A stretch of 64,000 nucleotides of DNA from Trichomonas vaginalis G3 (GCF_026262505.1 NC_067206.1:29837896-29901895), one strand, 5' to 3'. Shown: positions 30,814-41,351, counted from the stretch's first letter. Numbers and translations: made by a program. Notes: generated by a model not told the origin, from the letters alone.

Positions 30814-31713
30814 TTATTTTGCTGGAACTTTTGAATCTATTATTCCCTGTATTTGTTCATGAAGTTGATTTTTAGCTGTTTCATCGAAATTAATAGACCG
30901 AATATATTCATTAATTGCATTCTTATAATCATCTGATTTCTCAAATTTTCTTTTATCTGATTCCTTAACTAAATCATAAGTTAAACCTCGTTGCTGATAT
31001 AATGGTTTCTTAATTAAATCTTTGAATGCTTGAGATAAAGCACCCGATGCAATTCTTGCTACTATAATTGGTTGGAATTGCTGTTTAAGTTCATCTTTAA
31101 CATTTGCGAAAACTGGATCAAATAAAGCAACTTTAAAGAATTTCTTAGCTGAAATTTCGGGTCTAATATTTGCATATTGACCATCAAACTGGTTAGAATA
31201 TCGTGGTAATCCATCCAGTCCCTCTTCAATAGCATTTAATTCTTCATTGAAATAAGAATATGGATTATGACGGTATGAATTAATTGGACCATTTTCACCT
31301 TCTCCAATGTATTGTTTAACAGCTTTTCCATTTTCATCAAATTGCATAGGATAACGTTCATTATATGCTTTACGTTTAGGATAATCAGATATAGTTAATT
31401 TATAACCATTTATGACTTTAATATTACCTTGACCATCAGTAACGAAAACTTCATTTATACCATCGGGTTTTCCATTTGGACCCGTAATGTCTGCTTCGTG
31501 TGCTTCCCAATTTGGACCATGACGTTTGGCATATGCTTGAGCTTCTGGTAATGTTAAAACGTTTCTCATTTGTTTAACATCTTTTTGAAGACCAGCAACA
31601 ATATGAACTAATTCTTTCATTCCATCAGGAACTTTCATAGTTCTATTATATGCACCCCTTTTGTTTGTCCCTTGTTTTAATGGAACCTGTAGAAGATTTG
31701 CTATTTCTGTCAT
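30814..31713 (-). CDS. conserved hypothetical Polinton protein
   Basis: 299 residues, whole. It opens with [20 protein letters not shown]; a central segment reads [20 protein letters not shown] then [20 protein letters not shown], followed by [12 protein letters not shown], then helical sequence. It seems a virion or core protein by position (immediately downstream of the ATPase on the same strand). I do not recognise a named family. Confidence 0.6.
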   Translation of the reverse strand: MTEIANLLQVPLKQGTNKRGAYNRTMKVPDGMKELVHIVAGLQKDVKQMRNVLTLPEAQAYAKRHGPNWEAHEADITGPNGKPDGINEVFVTDGQGNIKVINGYKLTISDYPKRKAYNERYPMQFDENGKAVKQYIGEGENGPINSYRHNPYSYFNEELNAIEEGLDGLPRYSNQFDGQYANIRPEISAKKFFKVALFDPVFANVKDELKQQFQPIIVARIASGALSQAFKDLIKKPLYQQRGLTYDLVKESDKRKFEKSDDYKNAINEYIRSINFDETAKNQLHEQIQGIIDSKVPAK

Positions 31714-31753
31714 GTTTAATTATAAATAAAAAATAAAAATTAATTATAAAAAG

Positions 31754-32581
31754 TTAATCAAATTTAACACTTCCTTTATTTAAATCAACTATTATTTTTC
31801 CATGTTTACCTAATTGCTGATATTGTGTGTAAAGTTCATTAATGCTCATTGGTAAATTCACTTGATAAAGCATAACGTTCAACTGTTGACGACTAAACCC
31901 ACTGAAAATGAAAAGTGTTGATAGATTTGATTTAATGTTTGTGCTTAATGCTTTGAAATATTGAACAGCCATAAAGAATGAACACTGAATGTGTCGACAT
32001 TGAGTTAATAACTGATTAAAATATGATTTCTCATTTGTTATTAGTTTTGATTTCACTGCATCATCTAGAAAAATGAGTGAATGCAAAAATTCTCTATCAA
32101 AATTTGAAATAGAAAGTGTTTCAAATAATTCATCCCGTTGTTTATCAATAATTTTATCCTCTAATCCTTGCTTCTTGATTGTATTATATAATTCTTTATA
32201 CATTAAAAAGTTTTTTAAATAATCTTCTGCTTCTTCTTGTGATAAATAAATAATTGGAATTTTGATTAAATGCTTTAAAGATTCAAATGTATCATCTGAA
32301 GGTGAACCTGAACGGTTGATATAAATTAACACATGTGAATGGGGGGAAGTGTTAGCAATAATGATAATTTGTTTTAATATCGTTAATGTTTTACCTTTAT
32401 TCTGTTTACCAATTGCTGCGGTGATTGAATTTAAGTAACATTCAGAATATGGAATTTTCATTAATTTTTCCTTAGATAGAGCATTTCTATTATCACTCAA
32501 TGCTTCATTAATCATATCATCTACGTATGTATTATATACTCCCGCTAATTCTTCATAAGGGGTGGATGAATTTAAATCCAT
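31754..32581 (-). CDS. DNA-packaging ATPase (FtsK/HerA-A32 type) of Polinton 1
   Basis: 275 residues, whole. Phosphate-binding loop AIGKQNKGKTLT near residue 58, hydrophobic strand HVLIYINRSG, Walker B SLIFLDDAV near 170, and a following strand SFFMAVQ with the sensor-like Gln. This is the A32-type ATPase that pumps DNA into capsids, a Polinton core gene. It lies next to the capsid gene on the same strand, 24 bp apart. Confidence 0.9.
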   Translation of the reverse strand: MDLNSSTPYEELAGVYNTYVDDMINEALSDNRNALSKEKLMKIPYSECYLNSITAAIGKQNKGKTLTILKQIIIIANTSPHSHVLIYINRSGSPSDDTFESLKHLIKIPIIYLSQEEAEDYLKNFLMYKELYNTIKKQGLEDKIIDKQRDELFETLSISNFDREFLHSLIFLDDAVKSKLITNEKSYFNQLLTQCRHIQCSFFMAVQYFKALSTNIKSNLSTLFIFSGFSRQQLNVMLYQVNLPMSINELYTQYQQLGKHGKIIVDLNKGSVKFD

Positions 32582-32605
32582 TTAATCAAAAATAAATTTA
32601 TAATT

Positions 32606-34246
32606 TTAAACATTTCTATTCATCAATATTTCATCATATGAACTTCTATACTGTGGTGGTGTACTTGTTGGATGATATTTCAAACCTTCATCCGGTGTCC
32701 ATGTCCAATATGTAGTCCTAGTAAACCAAACCTGAGGAGGATTTGTCACCTTTGAACAGTAAGTGTCATTTTCACCCTGAATGATTGGATAAGCTTTCAC
32801 TTGTACTGTAACTTGTGAGTTGAAAGTTTCTAATCCATCAAAGAATATACCTGCTCCATCACGTTGAACTGGAATAGTGCATAAGAATGAAGTTTGGTCT
32901 TTCCATGTTCTAGCTAATGGTACGCCATCATCACCATTCAGTGGTCTAGTTAATGAGTCCTCGTATTCTTCCGTGCATTCATTCACCCCATCTAAATCAG
33001 AAGCTTGAAGCATACGTGTAAAGAATATGTCACCCACTGTGGTCATCGCTTGATCGGGGAAGTTTCTGGAATCTATAGTGACCTGAAGACCTCGAAGCAT
33101 TGGATTTTCTAAAACCGTTCTTTGCATTGCATTCTTCGGAAATGTTAACACAACATCTGTAACATTATGAAGAGCGTATGAGAAATCTGAGCTAATACCT
33201 TCAGGAGTGATGCAACCTCCATTTAGTGAACGAACGTCAATATGTTGAGCTGGAATCATGAATGGATCTTCCTTACTGAATAAACGTGGTATTGCTTTAA
33301 CTGATTCTTCAATTAAACCGTATCCTGGTGTAATGCATTTATCCTCTAAAACTTCCATCTTTGTGCATGAAATAATAACATCATCAACTGTTGCGTCAGC
33401 AGATGTAGCGGCTAAGCTTGTAATTAATTTGGCAGGAAGTCCGATTTGTTGGAATTTGCGATCATATTTATAAACATGATTCATAATCTTTTCATAATTT
33501 TCATCAGTTATCTTTTCATAAACGTAACTTTGTAAATCAGCAACTCTTAACGGGTCAACCTGACAAAATACTAAAGTATCCCTGAAAACATAATATTTAA
33601 GAATGATATCACCAAATGATTTAGGATAATCATCGAACGCCTGAAATGCTAACAAATCATTTACTGGAATAATCATATCAAAAGTGATATCAACTTCTTC
33701 ATTTGCTTTCTTGAAAACTTCTGAAAGGTCAATATATTTACCACATACTGAGTTATCATATTTTTGAACATTATTATATAACGAATGAACAAACTTTTTA
33801 ACTTTCCTTTCTGATTTTGGTTTATATGTTGCAAATGCGAAAGATTCACGGGCGCAATCCATCTGAAGATAACCGGCATCACCTCTTTCGGTTTCTACTT
33901 CTAATTGTTTAAAGCTTTGATTTGATGATTTGTAACCAACGAATAAACGCATGCATTTAAAAGCGGCATCACATGTGAAAGATTTATTTGAAACTAGAGT
34001 TGCTTTAACTTTGCGTTTAATATATGTGTCACCTAATTGGTTCACATCATGAGCCGGATTTGTAATTCTTAAATGAGTTTGTTTATCATCAAAATATGGA
34101 GCATCAGAGTCATAGCATGAACTTTCAAGTTCTCTATAATATCTTCTACCGTCATTCTTTGCGAATATTTCATTTATCTTTTCGAATGAATGAAACACAT
34201 TTCCATTAATCGGTTTGGTGTTTGGCACTAAATAGTTAGTCGTCAT
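32606..34246 (-). CDS. major capsid protein of Polinton 1
   Basis: 546 residues, whole. Strongly beta-rich with two similar halves, as expected of a double jelly-roll capsid protein. Characteristic parts are TPGYGLIEESVKAIPRLFSK, PKNAMQRTVLENPMLRGLQV and the C-terminal NPPQVWFTRTTYWTWTPDEG. Gene order (capsid, ATPase, small virion proteins) supports the call. The ATG follows a T-rich box (TTTATTTATTAATAAATG read on the minus strand). Confidence 0.82.
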   Translation of the reverse strand: MTTNYLVPNTKPINGNVFHSFEKINEIFAKNDGRRYYRELESSCYDSDAPYFDDKQTHLRITNPAHDVNQLGDTYIKRKVKATLVSNKSFTCDAAFKCMRLFVGYKSSNQSFKQLEVETERGDAGYLQMDCARESFAFATYKPKSERKVKKFVHSLYNNVQKYDNSVCGKYIDLSEVFKKANEEVDITFDMIIPVNDLLAFQAFDDYPKSFGDIILKYYVFRDTLVFCQVDPLRVADLQSYVYEKITDENYEKIMNHVYKYDRKFQQIGLPAKLITSLAATSADATVDDVIISCTKMEVLEDKCITPGYGLIEESVKAIPRLFSKEDPFMIPAQHIDVRSLNGGCITPEGISSDFSYALHNVTDVVLTFPKNAMQRTVLENPMLRGLQVTIDSRNFPDQAMTTVGDIFFTRMLQASDLDGVNECTEEYEDSLTRPLNGDDGVPLARTWKDQTSFLCTIPVQRDGAGIFFDGLETFNSQVTVQVKAYPIIQGENDTYCSKVTNPPQVWFTRTTYWTWTPDEGLKYHPTSTPPQYRSSYDEILMNRNV

Positions 34247-34315
34247 TTATTAATAAATAAAAAATCAAAATTAAAAGATGGAAATGAATTTTTAATTTTA
34301 ATGAAATAATCAACT

Positions 34316-34531
34316 ATGGCTGCAGGTATATTTAAGAAACTGTGGGATAGAGTAAAAAGAGGGGCGAGTAAAGTTTGGGAAACATTGAAGAAGGGAGCAA
34401 ATTGGATATTTAAGAATAAAGAAGCAATTAGTGACGTTGCTGAATCAATAACACCAAAAGCTGCCCAAATAAGAGAAATTTTAAATAAAGGAGAAAAAGT
34501 TTATCAAAGACTACAACCGATACTAAGATAA
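34316..34531 (+). CDS. small amphipathic virion protein A
   Basis: 71 residues: MAAGIFKKLWDRVKRGASKV..., an amphipathic helix with a hydrophobic face and many Lys/Arg. The start resembles the next, oppositely oriented gene (MAAGFFKKLWDGIKKAAG). Such short basic amphipathic proteins recall the membrane-lytic minor capsid proteins of adeno-like viruses; that function is inference. Confidence 0.6.
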   Translation: MAAGIFKKLWDRVKRGASKVWETLKKGANWIFKNKEAISDVAESITPKAAQIREILNKGEKVYQRLQPILR

Positions 34532-34560
34532 AAATAATTTTAAAATAATTTATTTTTCCA

Positions 34561-34797
34561 CTATCTACCCCCTATTTTATTAAGTATTCCTTCAGCAATT
34601 CCACCAACTGCGTTACCTGCTTGTGCTCCCATCGCCGGATTACCTGCTTTAGTACCTAATACTCCACCTATGATAGTTCCTGCCGTTTTCGCTACTGGTG
34701 CCAAAAAGTTTGCAATGGGTTTAGTAATCTTTTTATGAACCCAACCCGCAGCTTTCTTAATTCCATCCCATAATTTTTTAAAGAATCCTGCCGCCAT
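34561..34797 (-). CDS. small amphipathic virion protein B
   Basis: 78 residues from the ATG at 34797, chosen because it aligns with the start of the neighbouring gene (MAAGFFKKLWDGIKKAAG). It has an N-terminal amphipathic helix followed by a Gly/Ala-rich hydrophobic segment (TAGTIIGGVLGTKAGNPAMG) that could enter a membrane. It converges on the gene at 34,316-34,531, so the pair looks like an inverted duplication of the 5' end. Confidence 0.6.
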   Translation of the reverse strand: MAAGFFKKLWDGIKKAAGWVHKKITKPIANFLAPVAKTAGTIIGGVLGTKAGNPAMGAQAGNAVGGIAEGILNKIGGR

Positions 34798-34864
34798 TTC
34801 TGATTTAATATTAATTAAAAAAATATATTTCATCACTTATATTCTAATTTTTATTTAATGATAA

Positions 34865-35233
34865 ATGAAACCGATTTTAAAAATAAATGAAACAGAGAAG
34901 GAAGAAATAAATGAAAGTGAAAATGTTCAACAAAAAATAAACGTTGTTAAACCAATTACTGAAATAAAAATTTTTTCATCTGTTGAAGAATTTAATGACT
35001 ATTATGCTAATAATAAAAAATTATTTGAAGAATTGACAACGTGTAAATTGAATAAAATGTTTAAAGTTGATGGATTCAAAATTTCAAAAATAAAAGGGGT
35101 GGTTAGTTTGAAATCTATTCCTCAATCAAGAATCACCTCATTAATGAAAATAGATGATTTAACAAAAAGAATAGAAGAGATTGAAGAAAGAATGAATCAA
35201 ATAATTGATTTCATAAATTCAAATAATCATTAG
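34865..35233 (+). CDS. coiled-coil protein at the right end of Polinton 1
   Basis: 122 residues, acidic N-terminus, a central KMFKVDGFKISKIKG, and a C-terminal coiled coil (LTKRIEEIEERMNQIIDFIN). No family recognised. It ends 31 bp before the right terminal inverted repeat. Confidence 0.55.
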   Translation: MKPILKINETEKEEINESENVQQKINVVKPITEIKIFSSVEEFNDYYANNKKLFEELTTCKLNKMFKVDGFKISKIKGVVSLKSIPQSRITSLMKIDDLTKRIEEIEERMNQIIDFINSNNH

Positions 35234-35264
35234 TTTCTTAAAGTTCTATGTTGAACTCATCAAA

Positions 35265-35628
35265 TTCTTTTTCTCGTTTATGAGGTCTTTGATTATGACT
35301 CCATTGATTCCATTCAGGATTTAAACATTGTTTAATTAATCACAGAATATCTGACATCATCTATATATAGCTTCTTTTATAAAAGATAAAATAAATTATT
35401 TTAAAATTAATGTTAATTTTTAATGATTTATGTATGGGCTGAGTGTAAATGTCTTACAATTTTGAAAATTTTTTAAATCTTGATTTATTCAAAAACGTAA
35501 GAATAAAAACCGTAAGAATCATACATTTTTTACTTCATATGTTAAAAAAAATGATACAAAATCGCTCGATATTGTATGAATTCTTACGTTTACAAAAAAA
35601 GTCACACAACCCGTCAACATATACTACT
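35265..35628. repeat. right terminal inverted repeat of Polinton 1
   Basis: 364 bp, reverse complement of 14890-15253, ending CATATACTACT. It is followed by the target duplication AAAATT at 35629-35634. Confidence 0.94.
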
Positions 35629-35906
35629 AAAATTTTTACCAATAATTTTTGATTTTGGCTATGGATACTTACTATATAGGGGATAGATATTTGATGTGCG
35701 AAGTATCGCATGAAAGTTATCGGGCCGAATTTGAGATATTATTATTAAAAATTATATTCAATATCTTGCTCACTAAATATATTCTTTTGAGATGTGAAAT
35801 GTGTTCACGGTTTAAATTTTGAACATTACATATTTTTCAGAAAATTTAGTATAACATGAATATTTTGGTACAACGCACATCAATCTTTTAATAACGTATA
35901 TTTGCA

Positions 35907-36463
35907 GTGAGTAGGCATGCACCGAGCCTACTCACGCATTAAACTTTTAATTCGTTCTCTGGCCGACAAAGATCCAGAGAACCACATCTGCATTAACTTA
36001 TGCTGAAGTTTTCTGGATTTCCTTCCTCTATTGAGAGAAATTCAGAAAACTTCAGCATAAACGAATTACAGACATGTTCTCTCGCTCTTTGTGGGCCAAG
36101 TACCACAACTACATTACACTAGGTCAGAGTTCTTCCGAGGCCTCTCATCAAATGAGAGACTTCGGAAAAACTCTGTCCTATTCGATTAATTACAGAATCC
36201 TAGGCCTTTTGGGAACTAGGAAATAGTAGTAAGAGTACTTTAAGGCAATGTTCATTACGAAGTCTCTCATCGAATGAGAGATTTCCTAATGAACATTGCC
36301 CATTTCGAGTAAACTTACATCCCTGACCCCCAAGGGTTCAGGGAGTAGTACTGTAGTCCACGAGAGTAATAACGTATAACTAATATCGCCAGAAGCACAA
36401 CAATTACGCAGCCTAGCTACGCTATCTTAGCAGCTAGGCTGCATAGATATTGTGCTTCTGGCG
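35907..36463. repeat. array of stem-loops with a shared tip
   Basis: Consecutive stem-loops: 35907-35916/35926-35935, 35954-35962/35974-35982, 35998-36014/36044-36060, 36121-36148/36151-36179, 36199-36203/36216-36220, 36244-36270/36274-36300, a short one near 36320-36342, and 36387-36416/36432-36463. Long and short ones tend to alternate. The tips of the two middle long hairpins are alike (TCTCATC-AATGAGAG), and a third long one ends similarly (CTCTATTGAGAG), whereas stem bases differ. Spacers carry a TTCGA-TAA-TTACA-like motif. It starts about 270 bp beyond the right end of Polinton 1 and has no ORF. Unlike the 5.7-kb array, the stems contain mismatches. Confidence 0.75.
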
Positions 36464-36472
36464 TGCAGAAAC

Positions 36473-36658
36473 CTCATGGAAGACCCATTGGAGATCTCCA
36501 GCCGAAATCACTTGCTGATGTGGATGGAGCAGCACTATGATTGGCCAGATCAAAGGCTGCGTAGCATCCCAGCAAGTGGATTGTCGGCGGCGACTCCAAC
36601 TGTGGTCCACCATGAGATTATGACACTTTTGCGATTTGGCGCCAAACTTTTTTTGTAG
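36473..36658 (+). other. GC-rich island with a short ORF
   Basis: About 190 bp of markedly higher GC than the surroundings. It is open from ATG 36479 (MEDPLEISSRNHLLMWMEQH) to a TAG at 36658, 59 codons. It also contains pairing segments (CACTTGCTG with CAGCAAGTG; GGAGATCTCC). It may be a structured RNA, or the start of a lost transposon gene. It directly follows the stem-loop array. No family recognised. Confidence 0.4.
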
Positions 36659-36659
36659 A

Positions 36660-37377
36660 TGGCAAATATGTGCAAAAATGCCATTTTACAAATGTAAACT
36701 TTGTAAACTAAAAATGGCAAATTTGGGTAGATATCCCTGACTCAGATCAAAAATAGCAAAACAATGAGTAATAGTGTGTCCAAAATGTAATATTAACATA
36801 TTATGATAGTTTAAATATTGAATTTTGAATGAAACATCCTTTTGTTTGCGAAAATAAGTTAAAACACACAAAATATTGTGTTTATAACATTACAAAACGC
36901 CATATTTTGTTTTGATATCATGTGATAACTAATAAATGATTGAGAAACATTTAACATCTGATGGTATATCATTGTTTGATTGAGTAAAAATCATAAAAAC
37001 AGTATTTCATTATTAAACATTAAGTAATAGCCATTATTATATTGTAAAATGATTGCATGATTGTAAAAGGTTGAATTCATGAAACTTCAAATTTAGGTTT
37101 TTTAATCAATTATGAGTACTTTATAATATTAATGAGTTAGGTTATGTACATGAATATTCTATTTATGCATTTCTTCAAATTTTCTGAAAAGCTTATCTCT
37201 TTTACTCATGTATGAATACTTTGTGAGTGATCATATAAAAATAATGAATATTCTGCAATTTGTGCTAATAATATCTAGTATATGCATAAAATTACATATT
37301 CTAGAAGAAAAACGAACAATTTCGATATATTTATAGTTGAATAATAGAAATATTTAATATAAAATAAAATAATCGAA
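36660..37377. other. gene-free stretch
   Basis: AT-rich sequence with no supportable ORF, repeat or structure that I can see. It is the 3' flank of the secreted-protein gene. Confidence 0.5.
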
Positions 37378-38433
37378 TTATTTACGTGATATGTTTATGA
37401 AACATTCAAGAGAAAAATTAAATGAAAAAAGAAATTCAAAAAAATGTTTTTTCTTATTTTTACTTAGACATAAAATAAGTTCAAATGAAATTGGAGATGC
37501 TTCACAACTTCCTAATGCATGCAATGAAAGTGTAAGATCAAAAGAACAAACTTTCATTTCATTTGTATAAACTGAAGCATAAAAACTACTACTTGCAGTC
37601 AAAACATCTCCAGTACAGTTTATAACTGTTATAATAGCATTATCTGCACTAAAAATATTACTTGCTTTGTTTTTTAAGAAGAATGAAGAAGAATGAATAA
37701 GACCTAAATAATAATTACTAGTATAACATGAGTTGTTTCTGAATAAAGATCTTTTCACAAATGAATCAGGTGTATACCAATGATACATGCAAATAGCATT
37801 TGATTTATGATTATCATTAGAAATGAAACAACAATAGTTAATATTAACTGGACTATTTAGAAAATAATAACCAACACAGTCTTGACATCTTGTTTTAGTG
37901 TTGTTTGTAGAAATTAGACTTTGTAATCCGTTGTAATGAAATATACTGGAATATCCATTGTCATCATGACCGCATTGATAGAGAGAAGTTAAATTTACAA
38001 CATTTTTGTTTGTTTTTGTTTTAACATCTGTGTATGAATGTTTGCCATTGTCTTTTGTGTAGCATTTAAATGAACAGAATCGGTCTTGAACAATCGAACT
38101 GTTACAGTTGAAGAAGATGCAGCCACCGTTGCCTGATGGGCGAGTAATATTACTGTATGTGCAGATAGAATGAAGTAATTTGATAGAATTCTTTTCGCAA
38201 TTAATAACATTGTCAGAAAAATCTTTGAATTCGGAAGAAAATAAGAAAAAGTCTGAAGAAATAGTTGGTTTCGTGTTATTTGTGATATCAGTATGGTCTT
38301 GTGTTGGCTGGCCAAAGTATTCTTCCCATATGTCACTTGGAACTCCAGCCTCATTAAAAGCTAGAGTTGAGCAAAGATTTTGGAGAAAAAATAAAAAATA
38401 AAAAAAAATGAAGAACTTCCCTTTTTTGTACAT
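37378..38433 (-). CDS. secreted Cys-rich, Asn-glycosylation-rich surface protein
   Basis: 351 residues from the ATG at 38433 (MYKKGKFFIFFYFLFFLQNL), chosen because it starts a clear signal peptide (cut near CSTLA); the frame is open 27 codons further upstream. The mature part has many NxS/T sites and spaced Cys (GGCIFFNCNSS, RCQDCVGYYF, NINYCCFISN, NNSCYTS) with a repeating short-strand pattern like a right-handed beta-helix. Large families of such proteins occur in trichomonads at the cell surface. The last 50 residues include a basic stretch (SKNKKKHFFE) and a hydrophobic segment, where one would expect a membrane anchor, though the anchor is not clear. Confidence 0.75.
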   Translation of the reverse strand: MYKKGKFFIFFYFLFFLQNLCSTLAFNEAGVPSDIWEEYFGQPTQDHTDITNNTKPTISSDFFLFSSEFKDFSDNVINCEKNSIKLLHSICTYSNITRPSGNGGCIFFNCNSSIVQDRFCSFKCYTKDNGKHSYTDVKTKTNKNVVNLTSLYQCGHDDNGYSSIFHYNGLQSLISTNNTKTRCQDCVGYYFLNSPVNINYCCFISNDNHKSNAICMYHWYTPDSFVKRSLFRNNSCYTSNYYLGLIHSSSFFLKNKASNIFSADNAIITVINCTGDVLTASSSFYASVYTNEMKVCSFDLTLSLHALGSCEASPISFELILCLSKNKKKHFFEFLFSFNFSLECFINISRK

Positions 38434-39124
38434 CGCTGTATAGTTGAAATATCCTCCGAGAGTAGTTTTCATAACTCTCACATACATACGTATATCCGAG
38501 GAAAAGATAGTCAAACAAAAAATTCGTTAATATATCATTTTCTATTAGAAATTTAAATATTGATATTTGGAAAATGTCTATCAGCAAACTACAAAACCAC
38601 AAATTACATGCATATTTAAAATATTGTCACTTAGACTCCTTATTCATCTTATTAACTTTAACTTTGTTTCTCAGCAAGAAAATAACTTTCGAATTCTATA
38701 TGATAATGAATCAAATATATATTAAAAGAACTTCCCACTAAGAAATTAATGATCGGAGCGAAGTTTGGTCTAATATTCATATTCATTCAAATAAGAAGTA
38801 AAATTCCCAAACCTACAGTTAATTTTTAGAAGCTGACAGGAAATATGATTATCTATGACAAAAAATATTTGTAAATACGTTGACTCATCAAGTTTAATCT
38901 TGCTATTACAAGAAATCTCCAATGATTGCTTATGTATTATTCAAACGTTATGTAAAATGACATTAAATGTATCAAAGGATTTATTCGATACAGTAATTTG
39001 ATTTTAAAAATTACAAGTTTTTAATTGAAATAAAAAATGAAATAAATTTTTACACAAAACTTGTTTTTTTATAAGTTATTAAATAAAAATCTAACTACTC
39101 TATTATATTGCGAAGTAAAAAAAA
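38434..39124. other. gene-free stretch
   Basis: AT-rich. It holds the upstream region of the secreted-protein gene and the 3' flank of the SAM synthetase gene (minus strand). No other ORF, repeat or RNA gene is supported. Confidence 0.5.
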
Positions 39125-40282
39125 TTAGTACTTGATCGATTTGACTTTCTCCCATGGAAGATCGATGTCTGTACGACCGAAGTGACCGTATGCAGCGGTC
39201 TGCGCGTAAATAGGACGAAGAAGGTCCAAATCTCGGATGATAGCGTATGGACGAAGATCGAAGTTATTGTTGATAATATCGACAAGTTCTTCGTCTGTCT
39301 TACCTTTGCCGGTGCCGTATGTGTCGACAAAGACTGACAGAGGGTGGGCAACACCAATAGCGTAGGAGAGCTGGACTAAGCATCGTGAGCAAAGACCAGC
39401 CGCAACAAGGCTCTTGGCAACCCACCGAGCGGCGTAGCATGCTGAACGGTCGACTTTAGATGGATCCTTGCCAGAGAATGCACCTCCACCGTGAGCACCC
39501 CAGCCACCGTATGAGTCGACAATGATCTTACGACCGGTTAAGCCAGAGTCACCAAGTGGACCACCGATCACGAAACGGCCACCTGGGTTGATGTGCAGGA
39601 TAGTGTGATCATCAACAAGTTCTTTTTGAAGGACTGGATCAATCACGTGTTTCTTGACTTCAACACGAAGTTTGTCTAATGTAACTTCATCAGTGTGCAT
39701 AGTGGAGATAAGGACGGTGTGGATACGAAGTGGTTTGAGGTGACCGTTGTTACGTTCGTATTCAACGGTAACCTGTGTCTTACCATCCGGACCAAGGAAT
39801 GGAACAGTGCCATTCTTACGGACTTCGGTAAGCTTGCGAGCAAGATTGTGTGCAAGAACATGTGTAAGTGGGAAAAGTTCTTTAGTTTCGTCGGTAGCAT
39901 AGCCGAACATGATGCCTTGGTCACCTGCACCTAATTCTTCTGCTTTCTTGTTAAGGTGGACGGCCTGTGCGATATCTGCTGACTGCTGGCTCATAGAAAC
40001 CATCACTGCGCATGTGTCGGCATCGAAACAGAGCTTGGATGATGTGTAGCCGATGTTGCGAACTGCATCACGAACAAGCTTCTGGTAATCGAGGTGAGCA
40101 TTCGATGTCAATTCACCAAGAAGGCAGACAATGCCTGTCTTTGTGCATGTTTCGCAAGCAACTTTCGAATTTGGATCCTGAGCAAGGCAAGCATCAAGAA
40201 TTGTGTCTGAGATGATATCGCACATCTTATCTGGGTGTCCTTCTGTGACAGACTCACTGGTGAAAAGGAACTTCTGTGACAT
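39125..40282 (-). CDS. metK: S-adenosylmethionine synthetase
   Basis: 385 residues, whole, usual length. Makes S-adenosylmethionine from methionine and ATP, releasing phosphate and pyrophosphate; cytosolic, active as dimer or tetramer. Signatures: [13 protein letters not shown] at the start (ATP-binding His), [11 protein letters not shown] near residue 118, and the phosphate loop [16 protein letters not shown] near 265. The coding sequence is visibly more GC-rich than its neighbours, typical of a highly expressed trichomonad gene. The product is the methyl donor for DNA and RNA methylation. An initiator-like TCATT lies 13 bases before the ATG. Confidence 0.97.
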   Translation of the reverse strand: MSQKFLFTSESVTEGHPDKMCDIISDTILDACLAQDPNSKVACETCTKTGIVCLLGELTSNAHLDYQKLVRDAVRNIGYTSSKLCFDADTCAVMVSMSQQSADIAQAVHLNKKAEELGAGDQGIMFGYATDETKELFPLTHVLAHNLARKLTEVRKNGTVPFLGPDGKTQVTVEYERNNGHLKPLRIHTVLISTMHTDEVTLDKLRVEVKKHVIDPVLQKELVDDHTILHINPGGRFVIGGPLGDSGLTGRKIIVDSYGGWGAHGGGAFSGKDPSKVDRSACYAARWVAKSLVAAGLCSRCLVQLSYAIGVAHPLSVFVDTYGTGKGKTDEELVDIINNNFDLRPYAIIRDLDLLRPIYAQTAAYGHFGRTDIDLPWEKVKSIKY

Positions 40283-40294
40283 ACCTTTTATAAA

Positions 40295-40299
40295 AATGA
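40295..40299 (-). promoter_or_regulatory. initiator element of the SAM synthetase gene
   Basis: Minus-strand TCATT, fitting the trichomonad initiator TCA-Y-W, about 13 bases before the ATG at 40282. The spacing agrees with the short leaders known in trichomonads. Confidence 0.6.
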
Positions 40300-40445
40300 A
40301 GAGAAATATCCAAAAATTTCATAATCTCTCAAATTTGTATTTCAAAATTTGTGACAAAACTAATGAAATATGCTGGGATTTTTGTGCTCATTAAAATTAT
40401 CTCATTACGTAAAAAATTCAATACATCTTGGTCGAATGACCATTT

Positions 40446-41351
40446 TGTTATAGACCGAAAATAGATTTTTTCGGTTTTCTCTTCAAATAATTGAAAGAAT
40501 GATACTATTATAGGTTTATTATATTATATAGCATATAATCATGCTATAGCCGAAAATTATAAGTTTTGAGAAGATTGAATATAACACAAATAAATTTGAA
40601 TGTAAGTTAAATTGCTTGTTGTTTTTAATAGCTATTTAATGAGAAATCCAATATTGCAAAATTCAAATTGAATGATTGAAAGAACAGAAAAAGTAATTCT
40701 TTTCAATTTCGAATATGTTTCATTGTATTTATAATTATATGGCAAATAAGATATTTAAACTTGATTTTTGAAGGAAAATTCACAAAATTGAAAAAATTCA
40801 AATAATTTTTATTCAAAAATAAACTAGTTATTTGAGTTTAATACTAATTATCTATTCAAACTACAAAGTTTGTAATTTAAAATATTTTGTGAGATCAGAT
40901 TGAATTAATTCAAGGTTCTTTTCAATTAATATTAATGACCATATTACGCATTTTCGAACATTCTAAACCAAATATATAAAAATGGGAGACGAATGTTAAA
41001 TTTGCTAGACATGGGGGAGTTGTCTGCAAAGTTTTAGCTCTTATCTCTAACAAAAAATTAATTTTTAAAAAAATGACCGAATACGTTTCACAGCGAGAAA
41101 AAAATAAAAGGCAAGATAGAATTTTCTAGACATAAAGAAGTTGTTTACCGAGTTTTAGCTCTTATCTCTAACAAAAAATTAATTTTTAAAAAAATGACCG
41201 AATACGTTTCACAGCGAGAAAAAAATAAAAGGCAAGATAGAATTTTCTAGACATAAAGAAGTTGTTTACCGAGTTTTAGCTCTTATCTCTAACAAAAAAT
41301 TAATTTTTAAAAAAATGACCGAATACGTTTCACAGCGAGAAAAAAATAAAA
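40446..41351. repeat. left outer inverted repeat with three 121-bp repeats
   Basis: Reverse complement of 61501-62405. It begins TGTTATAGACCG, so the pair ends TG...CA. Its inner part has a tandem repeat with period 121 bp (GTTTTAGCTC at 41031, 41152 and 41273) present in both arms; the left arm carries part of a further copy to about 41396. The arms differ only by a few bases where compared. No matching target duplication was found outside. It may be the true end of a large composite element, or an IS481-like element's long terminal repeat. Confidence 0.85.

Larger units (their letters stand above)
14890..35628. mobile_element. Polinton 1 (Maverick), 20.7 kb
   Basis: The element runs from AGTAGTATATG to its inverted copy CATATACTACT (AG...CT ends), with 364-bp terminal inverted repeats and the 6-bp duplication AAAATT. 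Parts: DNA polymerase B, integrase, packaging ATPase and major capsid protein (the Polinton core set), plus a KilA-N protein, a primase-SF3 helicase and a phage-tail-fibre-like gene. The right half is mostly on the minus strand and the left half on the plus strand. The terminal repeats agree wherever I compared them by eye, so the insertion looks young. It is nevertheless broken: a mariner sits in the polymerase, and a handful of other breaks affect about four genes. Integrase, helicase, fibre, ATPase and capsid genes look whole. No adenovirus-type protease was recognised. Confidence 0.95.

Noticed and set aside
39695-40394. Plus-strand ORFs opposite SAM synthetase
   Set aside because: Antisense shadows of a highly biased coding sequence.
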